A stretch of 64,000 bases of DNA from Luteimonas rhizosphaericola (GCF_029888045.1 NZ_JARXRN010000028.1:515678-579677), one strand, 5' to 3'. Positions 26,749-38,800 are shown, counted from the stretch's first letter. Notes: a model not told the origin generated them from the sequence alone. Numbers and translations are program-made.

Positions 26749-29064
26749 ATGCGCAAACATCTTCTGGGCCTGATGCTGATCGCCGGGCTGGCTGGTTGTA
26801 CGTCGGAATCGGATTCCGATTCCATGGATCCGGCCGCGCTCCGCGCGCCCGCATCGCTGGCGACCGCCTCGCCCACGAGCGAATCGCTCGCCGAACTGCG
26901 AGGATCCTCGGCCAGCTTCGCGTCGCTGCCCGACCGCGGCGAACTGATGGCGTATGGCGGGGCGCGCAAGAGCCGGCAGTCGGGAGCCTACACCTACCAT
27001 CCCGTCGCGATCAGCGAGGCTCATGCGCTGAACGCGATCGCCAGCGGAGAGCTAGTGGTCGCGACCCCCGATGGGGAACCGGTCCGGGTCAAGTACGAGC
27101 GGCATGAAGAGCAGCCGGACGGGAACTGGACCTGGATCGGCCGCAACGCGGACGGGACCAGTGCGGTCCTGACCTTCGGCGAAAAGGCTGTGTTCGGCAT
27201 GATCTCGCGTGGCGACGACTATTACCGGGTCCGTACCGACCGCACCGGCGCCTGGGTGGTCGAGACGGACCGCAGCCTGGTCGCGGCGGGCAATGGTCGA
27301 CGCAGCGACGGTGAGGACTTCCTTGCACCTCCGGAAGCGCGTGCGCTTGCAGCGGCTGGCGCGCGGCACCTGTCGGGTGCCAGGGCGACGGCGTCGGCAG
27401 ACGCCGCGCCGAAGGCAGCCGCAGTGGTCGACGTCCTGATCGGGTACTCCAGTGGCTTGGTGAGTACATACGGGAGCGAGTCGGCCGCGGCCACGTTTGT
27501 TACCAGCCTGGTCGCGCTGACCAACGACGCCTACGCGCGGAGCGGGATCACGATGAGCCTCCGGCCGGTCCGGACGATGCAGGTCAACTACTCCGACGCG
27601 TCGGACAACCAGGATGCCCTGCAGCAGCTGACCGGCTACAACGCGGAAACGCAACAGCCGATCACTCCGAATTCGGCGTTCAACGCGCTGCGCGCAGCCA
27701 GGAACGAATACGGCGCAGACCTCGTTGCGTTCGTCCGTCGCTACCGCGAGCCGGACCAGAACGGCTGCGGGATTGCCTGGTTGCTGGGGATGAACCAGTC
27801 GGGGATCTCGGCGGCGAGCGACGCGGAGTTTGGTTACGCCGTCGTCAGCGATGGCGAGGACCGTGACGAGGGTGATGGCAATACCTACTTCTGCAGCGAT
27901 TTCTCACTCGCGCACGAACTCGGCCACCTGATGGGGCAGGCGCACAACACCCAGGACGCGGCGGATGGTGGTGCGCACACCTATTCGTATGGATACCGGG
28001 AATCGTCTGCAACGGGCTTCCATACGATCATGGCCTACCCCTCGGGCGCGTCGCAGATCGAGATTCCTCACTTCGCCAATCCGCTGGTGAACTTCTCCGG
28101 CCGACCGACGGGTGTCGCCAACCAGTCCGACAACGCACGCAGCATGAACCTCACGATGCCGATCATTGCCGGGTTCCGCGCGACGGTCGTCCCGCTCGCC
28201 GGGGTGCGGAGCGATTTCGACGGTGATGGCAAGTCCGACGTCATTTTCCGCAACACAGGCTCGGGCAAGAACGTGATCTGGAAGTCCGCGAATTCGTCGA
28301 CGCAACAGGCGATGACTGCGGTGACCAGCCAAGCCTGGACGATTCCAGGCACCGGCGACTTCAACCGCGACGGCAAGGTCGACGTTCTGTGGACGAACAC
28401 GACCACCGGCGCGAGCGCGATCTGGCGCTCGGGGAGTTTCTCGCAGCAGCAGGCCGTTACAACGGTTCGCGATCTGAACTGGAAGGTGGTTGGGGTCGGC
28501 GACTTCAACGGCGACGGTGCCGCCGACATCCTGTGGCGCCGCGCCGATACCGGCCAGAATGCGATCTGGAATGCGGGCAACAGCGCGACCCAGCTCCCGA
28601 TCGCCTCGGTGGTTGGCGGGGGCTGGTCGGTCGCCGGGGTGGGCGATTTCAACGGCGACGGCAGGAGCGACATCCTCTGGCGGAGTACCTCGGGTCGGAA
28701 CCAGATCTGGCGCAGCGGGCTCGCGAACCAGAAGCAGGAAGTGCTCACGGTCGCCGACGCCAACTGGCGCGTGGCGGCGACCGGCGACTTCAACGGCGAC
28801 GGTGTCGATGACATTCTATGGCGCCATGTCCGTACCGGCGCGAACGTCATCTGGCGCAGCGCCAACGGCAGCTCGCAGCAGGCCGTGACGACGACCGGTA
28901 CCGCGTGGACGGTGGCTGCGGTGGGCGACTACGATGGCGACGGAAAAGCCGACATCCTGTGGCGCAATTCGGCCACGGGTGGGAACGTGATCTGGCGGTC
29001 GGGCAGTTCTGCCACCCAGCGGTCGGTCACCGCCGTCAACACTGCCTGGCGCGTGTTCTACTGA
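26749..29064 (+). CDS. Secreted lipoprotein zinc metallopeptidase with C-terminal FG-GAP/VCBS repeats
   Basis: The 771-residue product has a signal peptide ending in lipobox LAGC (Cys17), a propeptide-like region to about 220, and a reprolysin-like (metzincin) catalytic domain. The zinc site is HELGHLMGQAH (His389, Glu390, His393, His399), with the downstream Met-turn region at IMAYPSG. Residues about 484-771 hold six repeats of about 48 residues, each with a DxDxDG-type calcium loop (DFDGDGKSD, DFNGDGRSD, DYDGDGKAD) and an IWRSG strand, the FG-GAP/VCBS propeller pattern. It is probably anchored in the outer membrane or released, and degrades proteins outside the cell. It has its own terminator. 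Confidence 0.9.
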   Translation: MRKHLLGLMLIAGLAGCTSESDSDSMDPAALRAPASLATASPTSESLAELRGSSASFASLPDRGELMAYGGARKSRQSGAYTYHPVAISEAHALNAIASGELVVATPDGEPVRVKYERHEEQPDGNWTWIGRNADGTSAVLTFGEKAVFGMISRGDDYYRVRTDRTGAWVVETDRSLVAAGNGRRSDGEDFLAPPEARALAAAGARHLSGARATASADAAPKAAAVVDVLIGYSSGLVSTYGSESAAATFVTSLVALTNDAYARSGITMSLRPVRTMQVNYSDASDNQDALQQLTGYNAETQQPITPNSAFNALRAARNEYGADLVAFVRRYREPDQNGCGIAWLLGMNQSGISAASDAEFGYAVVSDGEDRDEGDGNTYFCSDFSLAHELGHLMGQAHNTQDAADGGAHTYSYGYRESSATGFHTIMAYPSGASQIEIPHFANPLVNFSGRPTGVANQSDNARSMNLTMPIIAGFRATVVPLAGVRSDFDGDGKSDVIFRNTGSGKNVIWKSANSSTQQAMTAVTSQAWTIPGTGDFNRDGKVDVLWTNTTTGASAIWRSGSFSQQQAVTTVRDLNWKVVGVGDFNGDGAADILWRRADTGQNAIWNAGNSATQLPIASVVGGGWSVAGVGDFNGDGRSDILWRSTSGRNQIWRSGLANQKQEVLTVADANWRVAATGDFNGDGVDDILWRHVRTGANVIWRSANGSSQQAVTTTGTAWTVAAVGDYDGDGKADILWRNSATGGNVIWRSGSSATQRSVTAVNTAWRVFY
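28200..29050 (+). repeat. Six in-frame coding repeats of about 144 bp (FG-GAP calcium-loop repeats)
   Basis: The 3' third of the metallopeptidase gene is built of six tandem imperfect units. Each encodes a G-DFNGDG-ADILWR core followed by an N-IWRSG strand and a Ser/Gln-rich turn. At DNA level the core GGCGACTTCAACGGCGACGG recurs with few changes, so unit gain or loss by recombination is possible. Six blades would be close to a complete beta-propeller. Confidence 0.85.
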
Positions 29065-29093
29065 CCCAGACAGTGGTCTCAGCGGGATTGCGG

Positions 29094-29120
29094 ACAGGCG
29101 CGCCATGAGGGCGCGCCTGT
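29094..29120 (+). terminator. Rho-independent-type terminator after the metallopeptidase
   Basis: A perfect 11-bp inverted repeat, arms ACAGGCGCGCC and GGCGCGCCTGT, with a five-base loop ATGAG, lies 30 bases after the stop codon and is followed by a short TTC stretch. The U tract is weak, as is common at high GC. Confidence 0.75.
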
Positions 29121-29250
29121 TTCGTATGGAGGATTCTGGCGTCCCCTTCTCGGTCGCGGGTGTCCCACCAGCGACGCGCGGATGTTCCGCCAACAGGGAC
29201 CTCCAGCCGCAGCAGCAGCGGGGGCGGCCTCGAGCAAATCTTCTATCCCG

Positions 29251-29991
29251 TCACGCAGCGGCGTTTCTTTCGTCTTCGAAATGCAGCCCGCACTCCCGCT
29301 TCAACCCGAAGAAGCGGGTCTGCTCTTCGCTGATGTCGGCGGTGAGCGGGCGCGTGGTGTGCACGTCCCCGATCGAGACGTAGCCCTGCTCCCATAGCGG
29401 GTGGTACGGCAGGTCGTGGCGGGCGAGGTACTGGCCGACGTCGCGGTCGGTCCAGTCGGCGATGGGGTGCAGCTTCCAGCGGCCGTCTTTGCGTTCCAGG
29501 AACTCGATGCCGGCGCGGGTCCGGGCCTGGCTGCGGCGCAGGCCGGCGATCCACGTGCCCACGCCCAGCTCGCGCAGCGCGCGCTGCATCGGCTCGACCT
29601 TGCGCAGCCGGTTGTAGCGCTCGATGCCGTCGACGCCTTCCTCCCAGATCCGGCCCATGCGCGCCTCCATCCAGGCCACGCCGATCTGCGGCCGGTAGAC
29701 CTTGAGGTTGAGCGAGAGCCGCTCGGTCATCTCGTCGATGAAGCGGTAGGTCTCGGGGAACAGATAGCCGGTGTCGACGACGACGACCGGCAGGTCGGCG
29801 CGCTGGGCAGTCGCCATGTGCAGCGAGACGGCCGCCTGCGCACCGAAGCTGGACGAGAGCGCGTGTTCGCCGGGCAGGGTGTGCAGCGCCCATTCGACGC
29901 GCTCCTCGGCGCGACGGCCGGCCAGCCACCGGTTGAGCTCGGCGCGCGCTTCGAGCGATTCGAGCGCGGCATCCACGGTGGGAATGTTCAT
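29251..29991 (-). CDS. cysH: Phosphoadenylyl-sulfate (PAPS) reductase, thioredoxin-dependent
   Basis: This 246-residue enzyme reduces PAPS to sulfite and PAP. The nucleotide loop is [14 protein letters not shown], followed by [15 protein letters not shown] and the C-terminal catalytic cysteine motif KRECGLHFE. The paired CC...CxxC iron-sulfur ligands of APS reductases are missing, which fits the PAPS-using branch and the presence of an APS kinase domain in the nearby cysNC gene. Its ATG overlaps the cysI stop (ATGA). It is the last gene of the cysJIH operon. Confidence 0.95.
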   Translation of the reverse strand: MNIPTVDAALESLEARAELNRWLAGRRAEERVEWALHTLPGEHALSSSFGAQAAVSLHMATAQRADLPVVVVDTGYLFPETYRFIDEMTERLSLNLKVYRPQIGVAWMEARMGRIWEEGVDGIERYNRLRKVEPMQRALRELGVGTWIAGLRRSQARTRAGIEFLERKDGRWKLHPIADWTDRDVGQYLARHDLPYHPLWEQGYVSIGDVHTTRPLTADISEEQTRFFGLKRECGLHFEDERNAAA

Positions 29992-31709
29992 GCGACGTCC
30001 TCGACCAGGGTGCTGTCGATGGGGATGTATTGGCGACGGTCCCTTGCGGGGATCTCGACCACGCCCGTGCGCAGCAGGAAATCGCCGAAGCCCTCGTGCT
30101 CGAGCCTGGCCGCGGCGTAGCGCGCGAACAGGGGCTCGAGTTCGGCCAGGATCTGCGCCTGGGTGATGTTCTCGCGGTACAGCGTGTTCAGGCGCTGGCC
30201 ACGATGGTCTGCGCCGAGCATCAGGTTGTAGCGGCCCGGCGCCTTGCCCACGAGCGCGATCTCGCCCAGATACGGGCGCGAGCAGCCGTTGGGGCAGCCG
30301 GAGATGCGCAGCAGGATCGGCGCGTCGGCCAGGCCGTGCGCCTCGAGCATCGGCTGCAGCGCGTCGGTGATCTCGGGCAGGTAGCGCTCGGCCTCGGCCA
30401 TCGCCAGGCCGCAGGTCGGCAGCGCCACGCAGGCCATCGCCGCGCGCGCCAGCGCGGTCGGCGCGCGATTGCCGGCGTCGAGCGCATGCGCCCGTACGAG
30501 CGCCTCGACCCGCTCGCGCTCGCCGGCCGGCACGCCGGCGATCACCAGGTTCTGGTTGCCGGTCAGGCGGAACTCGCCGCGGTGGATGCGGGCGATCTCG
30601 CGCAGGCCGGTCAGGTGTGGCGCGTCCGGATGGTCGGCGATGCGGCCGGACGGCAGCGAGAGGGTGAGATGCCAGCGCCCGTCCTCGCCCTCGACCCAGC
30701 CGTAGCGATCGCCGTTGTGGTCGAACGCGGCCGAGCGGGGCGCCCCGAACGTCACGCCCGACCGGCGCTCGATCTCCGCCTTGACCGCGTCCAGCCCATG
30801 GTCGTCGATCGTGTACTTGAAGCGGGCGCGCTTGCGCACGGTGCGGTTGCCGAGGTCGCGCTGCGTGGTGACGACCGCGGTCGCGACCGCCAGCAGCGCA
30901 TCGCGCGGGATCCAGCCGATGTTGTTGCCCAGACGCGGATAGGTCTCCGGGTCGCCGTGGGTCGCGCCCATGCCGCCGCCGACAGTCACGTCGTAGCCGG
31001 CGAGCTCCCCGGCGGCGTCGAGCACTCCGATGAAGCCGAGGTCGTTGGCGTACACGTCCACGTCGTTCACCGGCGGCAGCGCGAAGCCGATCTTGAACTT
31101 GCGCGGCAGGTAGGTCTCGCCGTAGACCGGCTCCTGCTCGCCGCCGCTGCCGGCCACGCGCTCCTCGTCCAGCCAGATCTCGTAGTAGGCGCGGGTATTG
31201 GGCAGCAAATGCTCGGAGGTACGCGCGGCGTCGGCGTAGAGCGCGGCATGCGCGTGCGAGAGCAGCGGGTTGGCCGCGACCTGCACGTTGCGGTTGACGT
31301 CGCCGCACGCGGCCAGGGTGTCGATCAGCGCGGCGTTGATCGCCTGCATCGTCGCCTTCAGGTCGCGCTTGATCACGCCGTGGAACTGGAACGCCTGTCG
31401 GGTGGTGACGCGCAGCGAATGGTTGGCGAAGCGGGTGGCGACGGCATCGAGCTGCAGCCACTGCGCCGGCGTGACCACGCCGCCGGGCGTGCGGGTGCGG
31501 ATCATGAACTGGTAGGCGGGCTCGAGCTTCTGGCGGCGGCGTTCGTCGCGGATGTCGCGATCGTCCTGCTGGTAGCTGCCGTGGTACTTGATCAGCGTCT
31601 GGTCGTCTTCGCGCAGCGCGCCCGTCACCGGGTCGGCGAGGCTGTCGAGCAGGGAGCCACGCAGGCGCTGGCTCGCGGCCTTGATGTCTTCGACGGAATG
31701 GTTGCTCAT
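29988..31709 (-). CDS. cysI: Sulfite reductase (NADPH) hemoprotein beta-component
   Basis: This 573-residue siroheme and [4Fe-4S] enzyme reduces sulfite to sulfide by six electrons. Early motifs are [12 protein letters not shown] and the active-site [13 protein letters not shown]. Basic substrate and siroheme residues appear in [10 protein letters not shown] and NNIGWIPRD. The cluster ligands are the cysteines of [14 protein letters not shown] and [16 protein letters not shown]. The ATG at 31709 gives the usual length; sequence further upstream is a repeat-like intergenic stretch. CysJ is encoded just upstream and CysH overlaps downstream. Confidence 0.97.
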   Translation of the reverse strand: MSNHSVEDIKAASQRLRGSLLDSLADPVTGALREDDQTLIKYHGSYQQDDRDIRDERRRQKLEPAYQFMIRTRTPGGVVTPAQWLQLDAVATRFANHSLRVTTRQAFQFHGVIKRDLKATMQAINAALIDTLAACGDVNRNVQVAANPLLSHAHAALYADAARTSEHLLPNTRAYYEIWLDEERVAGSGGEQEPVYGETYLPRKFKIGFALPPVNDVDVYANDLGFIGVLDAAGELAGYDVTVGGGMGATHGDPETYPRLGNNIGWIPRDALLAVATAVVTTQRDLGNRTVRKRARFKYTIDDHGLDAVKAEIERRSGVTFGAPRSAAFDHNGDRYGWVEGEDGRWHLTLSLPSGRIADHPDAPHLTGLREIARIHRGEFRLTGNQNLVIAGVPAGERERVEALVRAHALDAGNRAPTALARAAMACVALPTCGLAMAEAERYLPEITDALQPMLEAHGLADAPILLRISGCPNGCSRPYLGEIALVGKAPGRYNLMLGADHRGQRLNTLYRENITQAQILAELEPLFARYAAARLEHEGFGDFLLRTGVVEIPARDRRQYIPIDSTLVEDVA

Positions 31710-31756
31710 GGCGTGGTCGGGGCGGCTGGCAAGGGCGGGGACGTGGAGGCGCCTGC

Positions 31757-31797
31757 CCCCATCCGCCCTGTGGGCAGCTTCCCGCGCGCGCGGGGAA
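31757..31797 (+). repeat. REP-like palindromic element between cysJ and cysI
   Basis: The core 31779-31797 is nearly palindromic, TTCCC then alternating GC then GGGGAA, and is the exact reverse complement of the core at 44342-44360 between sufC and sufB. Both copies are preceded by similar sequence (CCC.TCCGC then GG then CTTCC). A strong hairpin in an intra-operon gap suggests a repetitive extragenic palindrome that may affect mRNA stability. Confidence 0.55.
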
Positions 31798-31832
31798 AGG
31801 GACTGGATCTGCACGGGATGGAGTCGACCCGT

Positions 31833-33671
31833 TCAGTAGACGTCGCGTGCATAGCGTCCTTCCTTCTGCAGCGTGGACAGGTACTCGGCCGCGGCCTCTG
31901 CGTCGCTGCCGCTGTGCGAGGCGACGATGTCGAGCAGTGCCGCGTGCACGTCCTTGCCCATGGCGATCGCGCCGCACACGTACAGGTGGGCGCCGCCCTG
32001 CAGCCAGTCGTACAGGTCGCGGCCGCGCTCACGCAGGCGGTGCTGCACGTAGACCTTCTCCGCCTGGTCGCGCGAGAACGCCAGGTCCAGCCGGTGCAGC
32101 TCGCCGGTGCGCAGGGCGTCCTGCCACTCGGCCTGGTAGAGGAAGCCGGTATTGAAATGCTGGGCGCCGAAGAACAGCCAGTTGCGGCCGCTGGCGCCGG
32201 TCTCGGCCCGCTCCTGCACGAAACCGCGGAACGGGGCCACGCCGGTGCCGGGGCCGATCATGATGACGTCACGCGCGCCGTCGGCGGGCACCCGGAAGCG
32301 TTCGTTCGGTTCGACGTACACCGGCACCTGGCCGCCCTCGTCGAGTGCCGCCAGAAAGCCGCTGGCGGCGCCGCCGTGCGCGTGGCCGTGGGCGTGGTAG
32401 CCGAGGATATCGACCGTGAGGTGCGCCTCGTCGCCGACGCGCTTGCGGCTGGAGGCGATCGAGTACAGGCGCTGTGCCTGCGGCCGCAGGGCAGCCAGCA
32501 GCGCATCGGGCTGCCAGTCGGCGGGCCAGCGGCGCAGCACGTCGATCAGCTGGTGGTCGGCGAGCAGCGCGGCCAGGCCCGGCTGCCCGGGTTCCAGCAG
32601 CGCGGCCAGGTCGGCGCTGCCGCTGCGCTGCGCCAGTGCGGACAGCAGCGGGCGCGAGAGCCGGCTCAGTTCGCGCCGCGTGGCCAGCCATTCGGACAGC
32701 GGCAGCGCATCGCCGCCGACGCTCACGCTGGCGTCGCCATCGAGCCGGGTCGCCTCCAGCACCGCGGCCACAAGAAGCTCCGGGTTGCGGTGGCGGATGC
32801 CCAGCGCGTCGCCGGGTTCGTAGGCCAGGCCGGAGCCGTCGAGCGACAGTTCGATGTGGCGCACGTCCTTGTCGATCGCGCCGTAGCGGCGGAATCCGGT
32901 GCCGCGGAACTCGCGCCCGCTCAGCGACTGGTTGGCCAGCACTTCGGCCGGGAACGGACGCTCGTGCGACCAGCTCGCCGCCGGGCGCAGCGGGGTCACC
33001 GTGGCCACGTGCGCGGTCGACGGCGCAGCGACCTTCAGGAGTTCCGCGGCACTGGCCAGCGCGGTTTCGCGCCAGGGCCCGGCCACGGTGTCGATATCGA
33101 GGTCCGCCATCGCGACTTCGGCGATGCGCTGCGCGCCCAGTTCGGCCAGGCGGGCGTCGATGCGGCAGGCGATGCCGCAGAAGTCGGCATAGCTGGTGTC
33201 GCCCAGGCCGAGGACGGCGTACTTCAGCTCGGGCAGTTTCGGCGCGCGCCTGCCGGCGAGGAACTCGACGAAGCCGATCGCATCGTCCGGAGGATCGCCT
33301 TCGCCCTGGGTGCTGATCACCACGTACAGCAGGCGTTCGGAAGCGAGTTCGCGGGTGGCATAGGCATCGGCGCGCACCAGGCGCGCGGGCAGGCCGGCGG
33401 CCTGCACCCGTTCGAACAGCGCCTCGGCCGCGCGGCGCGCGTTGCCGGTCTGGCTGCCGTAGACGATGGTCAGGCGCGTCCCGGGGGCGGCTTCGGCGCG
33501 CGCGGCGGGCGGCGGCGTCGCCGCGGACGCAGGACCACGACTGGCCAGGCCCGCGGCGTAGCCCGACAGCCACCACAGCCCGGCCGGCTCCAGCCCCTGG
33601 GTGAGGCGGACCAGCGCGTCCGCCGTCTCCTGCGGAAACGGCAGCGCGGGCAGTGCGGCGGGTGCGGACAT
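31833..33671 (-). CDS. cysJ: Sulfite reductase (NADPH) flavoprotein alpha-component
   Basis: This 612-residue diflavin reductase passes electrons from NADPH through FAD and FMN to CysI. The flavodoxin-like FMN domain (about 68-205) has [21 protein letters not shown] and [14 protein letters not shown]. The FAD/NADPH half has RLYSIASS (FAD), [14 protein letters not shown] (NADP ribose/pyrophosphate), [13 protein letters not shown] and the C-terminal [12 protein letters not shown]. Residues 1-65 are a variable Ala/Pro-rich leader, with [19 protein letters not shown] matching the family's short N-terminal helix. It heads the minus-strand cysJIH operon, facing away from cysD. Confidence 0.96.
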   Translation of the reverse strand: MSAPAALPALPFPQETADALVRLTQGLEPAGLWWLSGYAAGLASRGPASAATPPPAARAEAAPGTRLTIVYGSQTGNARRAAEALFERVQAAGLPARLVRADAYATRELASERLLYVVISTQGEGDPPDDAIGFVEFLAGRRAPKLPELKYAVLGLGDTSYADFCGIACRIDARLAELGAQRIAEVAMADLDIDTVAGPWRETALASAAELLKVAAPSTAHVATVTPLRPAASWSHERPFPAEVLANQSLSGREFRGTGFRRYGAIDKDVRHIELSLDGSGLAYEPGDALGIRHRNPELLVAAVLEATRLDGDASVSVGGDALPLSEWLATRRELSRLSRPLLSALAQRSGSADLAALLEPGQPGLAALLADHQLIDVLRRWPADWQPDALLAALRPQAQRLYSIASSRKRVGDEAHLTVDILGYHAHGHAHGGAASGFLAALDEGGQVPVYVEPNERFRVPADGARDVIMIGPGTGVAPFRGFVQERAETGASGRNWLFFGAQHFNTGFLYQAEWQDALRTGELHRLDLAFSRDQAEKVYVQHRLRERGRDLYDWLQGGAHLYVCGAIAMGKDVHAALLDIVASHSGSDAEAAAEYLSTLQKEGRYARDVY

Positions 33672-33808
33672 CCTCCGGCGTTCCTTGGATGAGGGGACGT
33701 TCGAAGGCTAGGCAGGCGCGGCCGGCGCGGGAAAGGAGGGTCGGTTATGCAGTCATGCCCTGCGGTGATTTACGGGACGGGGAGGGGGGCTGGCTACAAT
33801 CGCCGCCA
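33672..33808. promoter_or_regulatory. Divergent control region between cysJIH and cysD-cysNC, with TACAAT -10 for cysD at 33795-33800
   Basis: Two sulfate-assimilation operons diverge from these 137 bases. The stretch 33744-33775 is less GC-rich than its surroundings and could hold a regulator site (CysB is the expected regulator in this pathway), though I cannot point to a convincing operator. On the plus strand TACAAT followed by CGCCGCC ends only eight bases before the cysD ATG. A start seven or so bases after that box would make the cysD mRNA leaderless. Confidence 0.5.
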
Positions 33809-34735
33809 ATGACGCTGCCCCAGCCCCTGCCAGCCGCCGCCACCGCCGACCTCGACCGGCTCGAGGCCGAGAGCCTGCACATCCTGCGCGAAGTGGCGGC
33901 CGAGTGCCGGAACCCGGTGCTGCTGTACTCGATCGGCAAGGACAGTTCGGTGCTGCTGCACCTGCTGCTCAAGGCCTTCGCCCCGGCGCTGCCGCCGATC
34001 CCTCTGCTGCACGTGGACACCACGTGGAAGTTCCGCGAGATGATCGCGTTCCGCGACCGCCGCGCCGCCGAGACCGGGGTGGAGCTGCGCGTGCACATCA
34101 ACGCGGACGGGGTGCGCGAGGGCGTCGGCCCCTTCAGCCACGGCGCCAGCGTGCACACCGAGGTGATGAAGACCCAGGCGCTGAAGCAGGCGCTGGCCGC
34201 CGGCGGCTACGACGCCGCGATCGGCGGTGCGCGCCGCGACGAGGAGAAATCGCGCGCCAAGGAGCGCGTGTTCTCGTTCCGCGATGCGCAGCACCGCTGG
34301 GATCCGCGCCGCCAGCGCCCGGAACTGTGGAACCTGTACAACGCGCGCGTCGGCGAGGGCGAGAGCGTGCGCGTGTTCCCGCTGTCGAACTGGACCGAGC
34401 TGGACGTGTGGCGCTACGTGCGCCGCGAGCGCATCGACGTGGTGCCGCTGTACTTCGCCGCCGAACGCCCGGTGGTGCGCCGCGACGGCACCTGGATCAT
34501 GGTCGACGACGAACGCTTCGTGCTGCGCGATGGCGAGCGGTTGGAGCAGCGCCGGGTGCGCTTCCGCACGCTCGGGTGCTATCCGCTGACCGGCGCGGTG
34601 GAATCGGACGCGGCCGACCTGGACGCGGTGATCGCCGAGATGGAGAGCAGCGCGCAGTCCGAGCGCGCCGGCCGCCTGATCGATCACGCCGACGGCGATT
34701 CGATGGAAAAGAAGAAGCGGGAAGGATATTTCTGA
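33809..34735 (+). CDS. cysD: Sulfate adenylyltransferase, subunit 2
   Basis: This 308-residue ATP-PP-loop enzyme makes APS from sulfate and ATP, driven by the CysN GTPase. Motifs: [14 protein letters not shown] (the PP-loop, about 37-50), [46 protein letters not shown] and the standard C-terminal end EKKKREGYF. The ATG is very close to the -10-like TACAAT, and the only purine-rich run (GGAGGGGGG) is about 20 bases away, too far for a normal ribosome site. cysNC follows after a 214-base gap in the same direction. Confidence 0.97.
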   Translation: MTLPQPLPAAATADLDRLEAESLHILREVAAECRNPVLLYSIGKDSSVLLHLLLKAFAPALPPIPLLHVDTTWKFREMIAFRDRRAAETGVELRVHINADGVREGVGPFSHGASVHTEVMKTQALKQALAAGGYDAAIGGARRDEEKSRAKERVFSFRDAQHRWDPRRQRPELWNLYNARVGEGESVRVFPLSNWTELDVWRYVRRERIDVVPLYFAAERPVVRRDGTWIMVDDERFVLRDGERLEQRRVRFRTLGCYPLTGAVESDAADLDAVIAEMESSAQSERAGRLIDHADGDSMEKKKREGYF

Positions 34736-34949
34736 GGCGCGCGGGAGCCGTGCGCCGGGCGGCCGGATGGCGGGCCCGGGAGGCGGCGGTGGCGGGCACG
34801 GTCCGGACGGCACGGGCCGGTGCGGTCCGGACGCGCGGCCCGCTTTCGCCCAGGCGTGACCCGCCGCCCCGCGAGCCGCTGGCCGAGCGGACGCCGAACC
34901 GGGGATGGCGCCGGATCGCGCACCGTGCATTGCGAGAGGAAACGAGTTG

Positions 34950-36872
34950 ATGACCAGTGCCGCCCGCGACCTGTATCGACCCACCGGCGTCTCCGCCGAG
35001 CCTGCGTCACGCGAACGTGAGCGCGGCGACGGAGCGGGCGATCCCGGCGCGGACTTCCTGCGCCTGATCGCCTGCGGCAGTGTCGACGACGGCAAGAGCA
35101 CCCTGATCGGGCGGCTGTTGCACGAGGCCGGGCGCGTGCCCGACGACGAGCGCGCGGCCCTGGCGCGCGCCAGCGCGACCCACGGGACCCGCGGCGCCGA
35201 GATCGACTACGCGCTGCTGCTAGACGGCCTGGACGCCGAACGCGAGCAGGGCATTACCATCGACGTCGCGTGGCGCCACCTGCAGACCGCGCGCCGCCGC
35301 TTCCTGATCGCCGACTGCCCGGGCCATGTGCAATACACCCGCAACATGGCCACCGGCGCCTCGGTGGCGGACCTGGCCATCGTGCTGGTCGACGCCACCC
35401 GCGGCCTGCTGCCGCAGACCTTCCGCCACGCCGCGATCCTGTCGCTGTTCGGCGTGCGCCACGTGCTGCTGGCGGTCAACAAGATGGACCGGGTCGGCTT
35501 CGACCAGGCGGTGTTCGACGACATCGCCTCGCGCTTCGGCGCGCATGCGCAGAAGCTGGGCATCCCGGACGTGGCCGCGATCCCGGTGGCGGCCGCGGTC
35601 GGCGACAACGTCACCACGCGCTCGGACGCGATGCCCTGGTACGAGGGCTCGAGCGTGCTCGCGCACCTGGAATCGGTGCAGGTGCAGCCGCGCGATCCGG
35701 GCGCGCCGATGCGCCTGCCGCTGCAGTCGGTACTGCGCGACGGCGAAGGCGGGCGCTGGCTGGCGGGCACCGTGGCCGCGGGCGGGCTACGGGTGGGTGA
35801 CGCGGTGCGGGTGGAACCGGCCGGCGCGACCAGCACGATCGCTGCCCTGCATGTCGCGGGCACGTCGCGCGCGGCGGCGCATGCGGGCCAGGCGGTGACC
35901 GTGCAGCTGGCGGACGAGGTCGATGCCGGCCGTGGGCACGTGCTGGCCGCGGCAGACGCGCCGCTGGCCCACAGCGACCAGGTGGTGGCCGACGTGCTGT
36001 GGTTCGACGAGGCGGCGCTGCTGCCGGGGCGGCGCTACCAGCTCAAGCTGGGCACGCGTACCGTGGGCGCGCGGATCAGCGAGCTCAAGTCGCGGCACGA
36101 TCCCGAGAGCCTGCAGCCGCTGGCCGCCAAGCGGCTGGAGTTCAACGAGATCGGCGAGATCGTGCTCTCGCTCGATGCGGTGGTCGCCTTCGCGCCGTAT
36201 GCCGAAAGCGCCGCGCTCGGCGGCTTCATCCTGGTCGACCCGCTGACGCGCGCCACGGTGGGCGCCGGCATGATCCGCCACGGCCTGCGACGCGCCGACA
36301 ACATCCACTGGCAGGCGCTGGACGTCGACCGCCGCGCGCGCGCCGCGCTCAAGGGCCAGCAGCCGCGCTGCGTGTGGTTCACCGGCCTGTCCGGCGCGGG
36401 CAAGTCCACGATCGCCAACCTGGTCGAACGCGGCCTGCTGGCGCGCGGGCTGCATACCTACCTGCTCGATGGCGACAACGTGCGCCACGGCCTCAACCGC
36501 GACCTGGGGTTCACCGACGAGGACCGGGTGGAGAACCTGCGCCGCGTGGCGGAAGTGGCGAAGCTGATGACCGATGCCGGCCTGATCGTGCTGGTGAGCT
36601 TCATCTCGCCGTTCCGGGCCGAACGCCGCGCGGCGCGCGCGCTGTTCGACGATGGCGATTTCATCGAGGTGCACGTCAACACCTCGCTGGCCGAGGCCGA
36701 GCGCCGCGACGTGAAGGGGCTCTACGCCAAGGCCCGCCGCGGCGAACTGCCCAACTTCACCGGCATCGACTCGGCCTACGAGGCGCCCGAGCACGCCGAA
36801 CTGGTGCTCGACACGGAAGCCGAGTCGCCGGCGGAACTGGCCGAACGGGTGATCGCGCGCCTGCTCGACTGA
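34950..36872 (+). CDS. cysNC: Bifunctional sulfate adenylyltransferase subunit 1 / adenylylsulfate kinase
   Basis: The 640-residue product fuses two steps: the GTPase that powers APS synthesis and the kinase that makes PAPS. Residues about 38-460 are EF-Tu-like, with G1 [10 protein letters not shown] (43-52), [12 protein letters not shown] (G3) and NKMD (G4). Residues about 470-640 are the APS kinase, with P-loop GLSGAGKST (479-487), [16 protein letters not shown] and [19 protein letters not shown] lies about 11 bases before the chosen ATG. The NodQ-like fusion is common in Xanthomonadaceae and pairs with the PAPS-type CysH seen here. Confidence 0.96.
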   Translation: MTSAARDLYRPTGVSAEPASRERERGDGAGDPGADFLRLIACGSVDDGKSTLIGRLLHEAGRVPDDERAALARASATHGTRGAEIDYALLLDGLDAEREQGITIDVAWRHLQTARRRFLIADCPGHVQYTRNMATGASVADLAIVLVDATRGLLPQTFRHAAILSLFGVRHVLLAVNKMDRVGFDQAVFDDIASRFGAHAQKLGIPDVAAIPVAAAVGDNVTTRSDAMPWYEGSSVLAHLESVQVQPRDPGAPMRLPLQSVLRDGEGGRWLAGTVAAGGLRVGDAVRVEPAGATSTIAALHVAGTSRAAAHAGQAVTVQLADEVDAGRGHVLAAADAPLAHSDQVVADVLWFDEAALLPGRRYQLKLGTRTVGARISELKSRHDPESLQPLAAKRLEFNEIGEIVLSLDAVVAFAPYAESAALGGFILVDPLTRATVGAGMIRHGLRRADNIHWQALDVDRRARAALKGQQPRCVWFTGLSGAGKSTIANLVERGLLARGLHTYLLDGDNVRHGLNRDLGFTDEDRVENLRRVAEVAKLMTDAGLIVLVSFISPFRAERRAARALFDDGDFIEVHVNTSLAEAERRDVKGLYAKARRGELPNFTGIDSAYEAPEHAELVLDTEAESPAELAERVIARLLD

Positions 36873-36926
36873 GGCGCCGCATCCGCGCGCATGCGCGGCC
36901 GCTGCGCGTGCGAGTCCCCGCCTGTC

Positions 36927-37193
36927 TCAGCGCCGGCGCAAGGCGCCGACCACCACCAGGATTACGATCGCGCCCACCAGCGAGGCCAGGAAGCCGACCT
37001 GCTCGCCGGGCGCATACCAGCCCATCGTGCGCCCGAACCAGCCGGCCAGCAGCGCGCCGCCGATGCCGAGCAGGATCGTCATGATCAGGCCCATGCGGTC
37101 GCGACCGGGCTTGAGCAGGCGCGCGAGCACGCCCACCACCAGGCCGACCAGGATGATCCACAACCAGCTGCTGCCGCCGAAGACGCCGTCCAT
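36927..37193 (-). CDS. GlsB/YeaQ/YmgE-type small membrane protein
   Basis: This 88-residue protein has three hydrophobic segments: SSWLWIILVGLVVGVLARLL, MGLIMTILLGIGGALLAGWF, and VGFLASLVGAIVILVVVGAL, ending in basic RRR. The GhhAR...LLKPGRD turn after the first helix and Gly-rich second helix are typical of the transglycosylase-associated/YeaQ family, often stress-induced inner-membrane proteins of unclear function. It faces cysNC tail to tail and lies 80 bases before the dipeptidase gene on its own strand side. Confidence 0.88.
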   Translation of the reverse strand: MDGVFGGSSWLWIILVGLVVGVLARLLKPGRDRMGLIMTILLGIGGALLAGWFGRTMGWYAPGEQVGFLASLVGAIVILVVVGALRRR

Positions 37194-37273
37194 TCCCCTG
37201 TTCCCGTCGTGATGGTCGAAGCGCGAAGACTGGCAGGACCGGCGCGCTCGCGCCAGCCCTGCCGTCCGCCGCC

Positions 37274-38767
<1,494 letters not shown>

Positions 38768-38794
38768 GGACACCTCCGTCCAAACGAAACCGCG

Positions 38795-38800
38795 ATTGTA
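38795..38800 (-). promoter_or_regulatory. Probable -10 element (TACAAT) for the M20 dipeptidase
   Basis: On the minus strand TACAAT is followed by CGCGG, 27 bases before the dipeptidase ATG, with GGAGGTG between. It is a clear member of the TANAAT plus CG-rich set. Confidence 0.55.

Noticed and set aside
31779..31797. Intrinsic terminator between cysJ and cysI
   Set aside because: The hairpin is strong but lacks a U tract and the same core occurs in the suf operon, so a repeat element explains it better.
30030..33692. 1220-codon open frame on the plus strand across cysI and cysJ
   Set aside because: It mirrors two well-conserved genes in the opposite strand and its protein has no recognisable domain.
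36883..36898. CCGCGC-GCAT-GCGCGG hairpin between cysNC and the GlsB-type gene as a terminator
   Set aside because: The stem is only six base pairs, alternating GC is common by chance here, and there is no T run on either strand.
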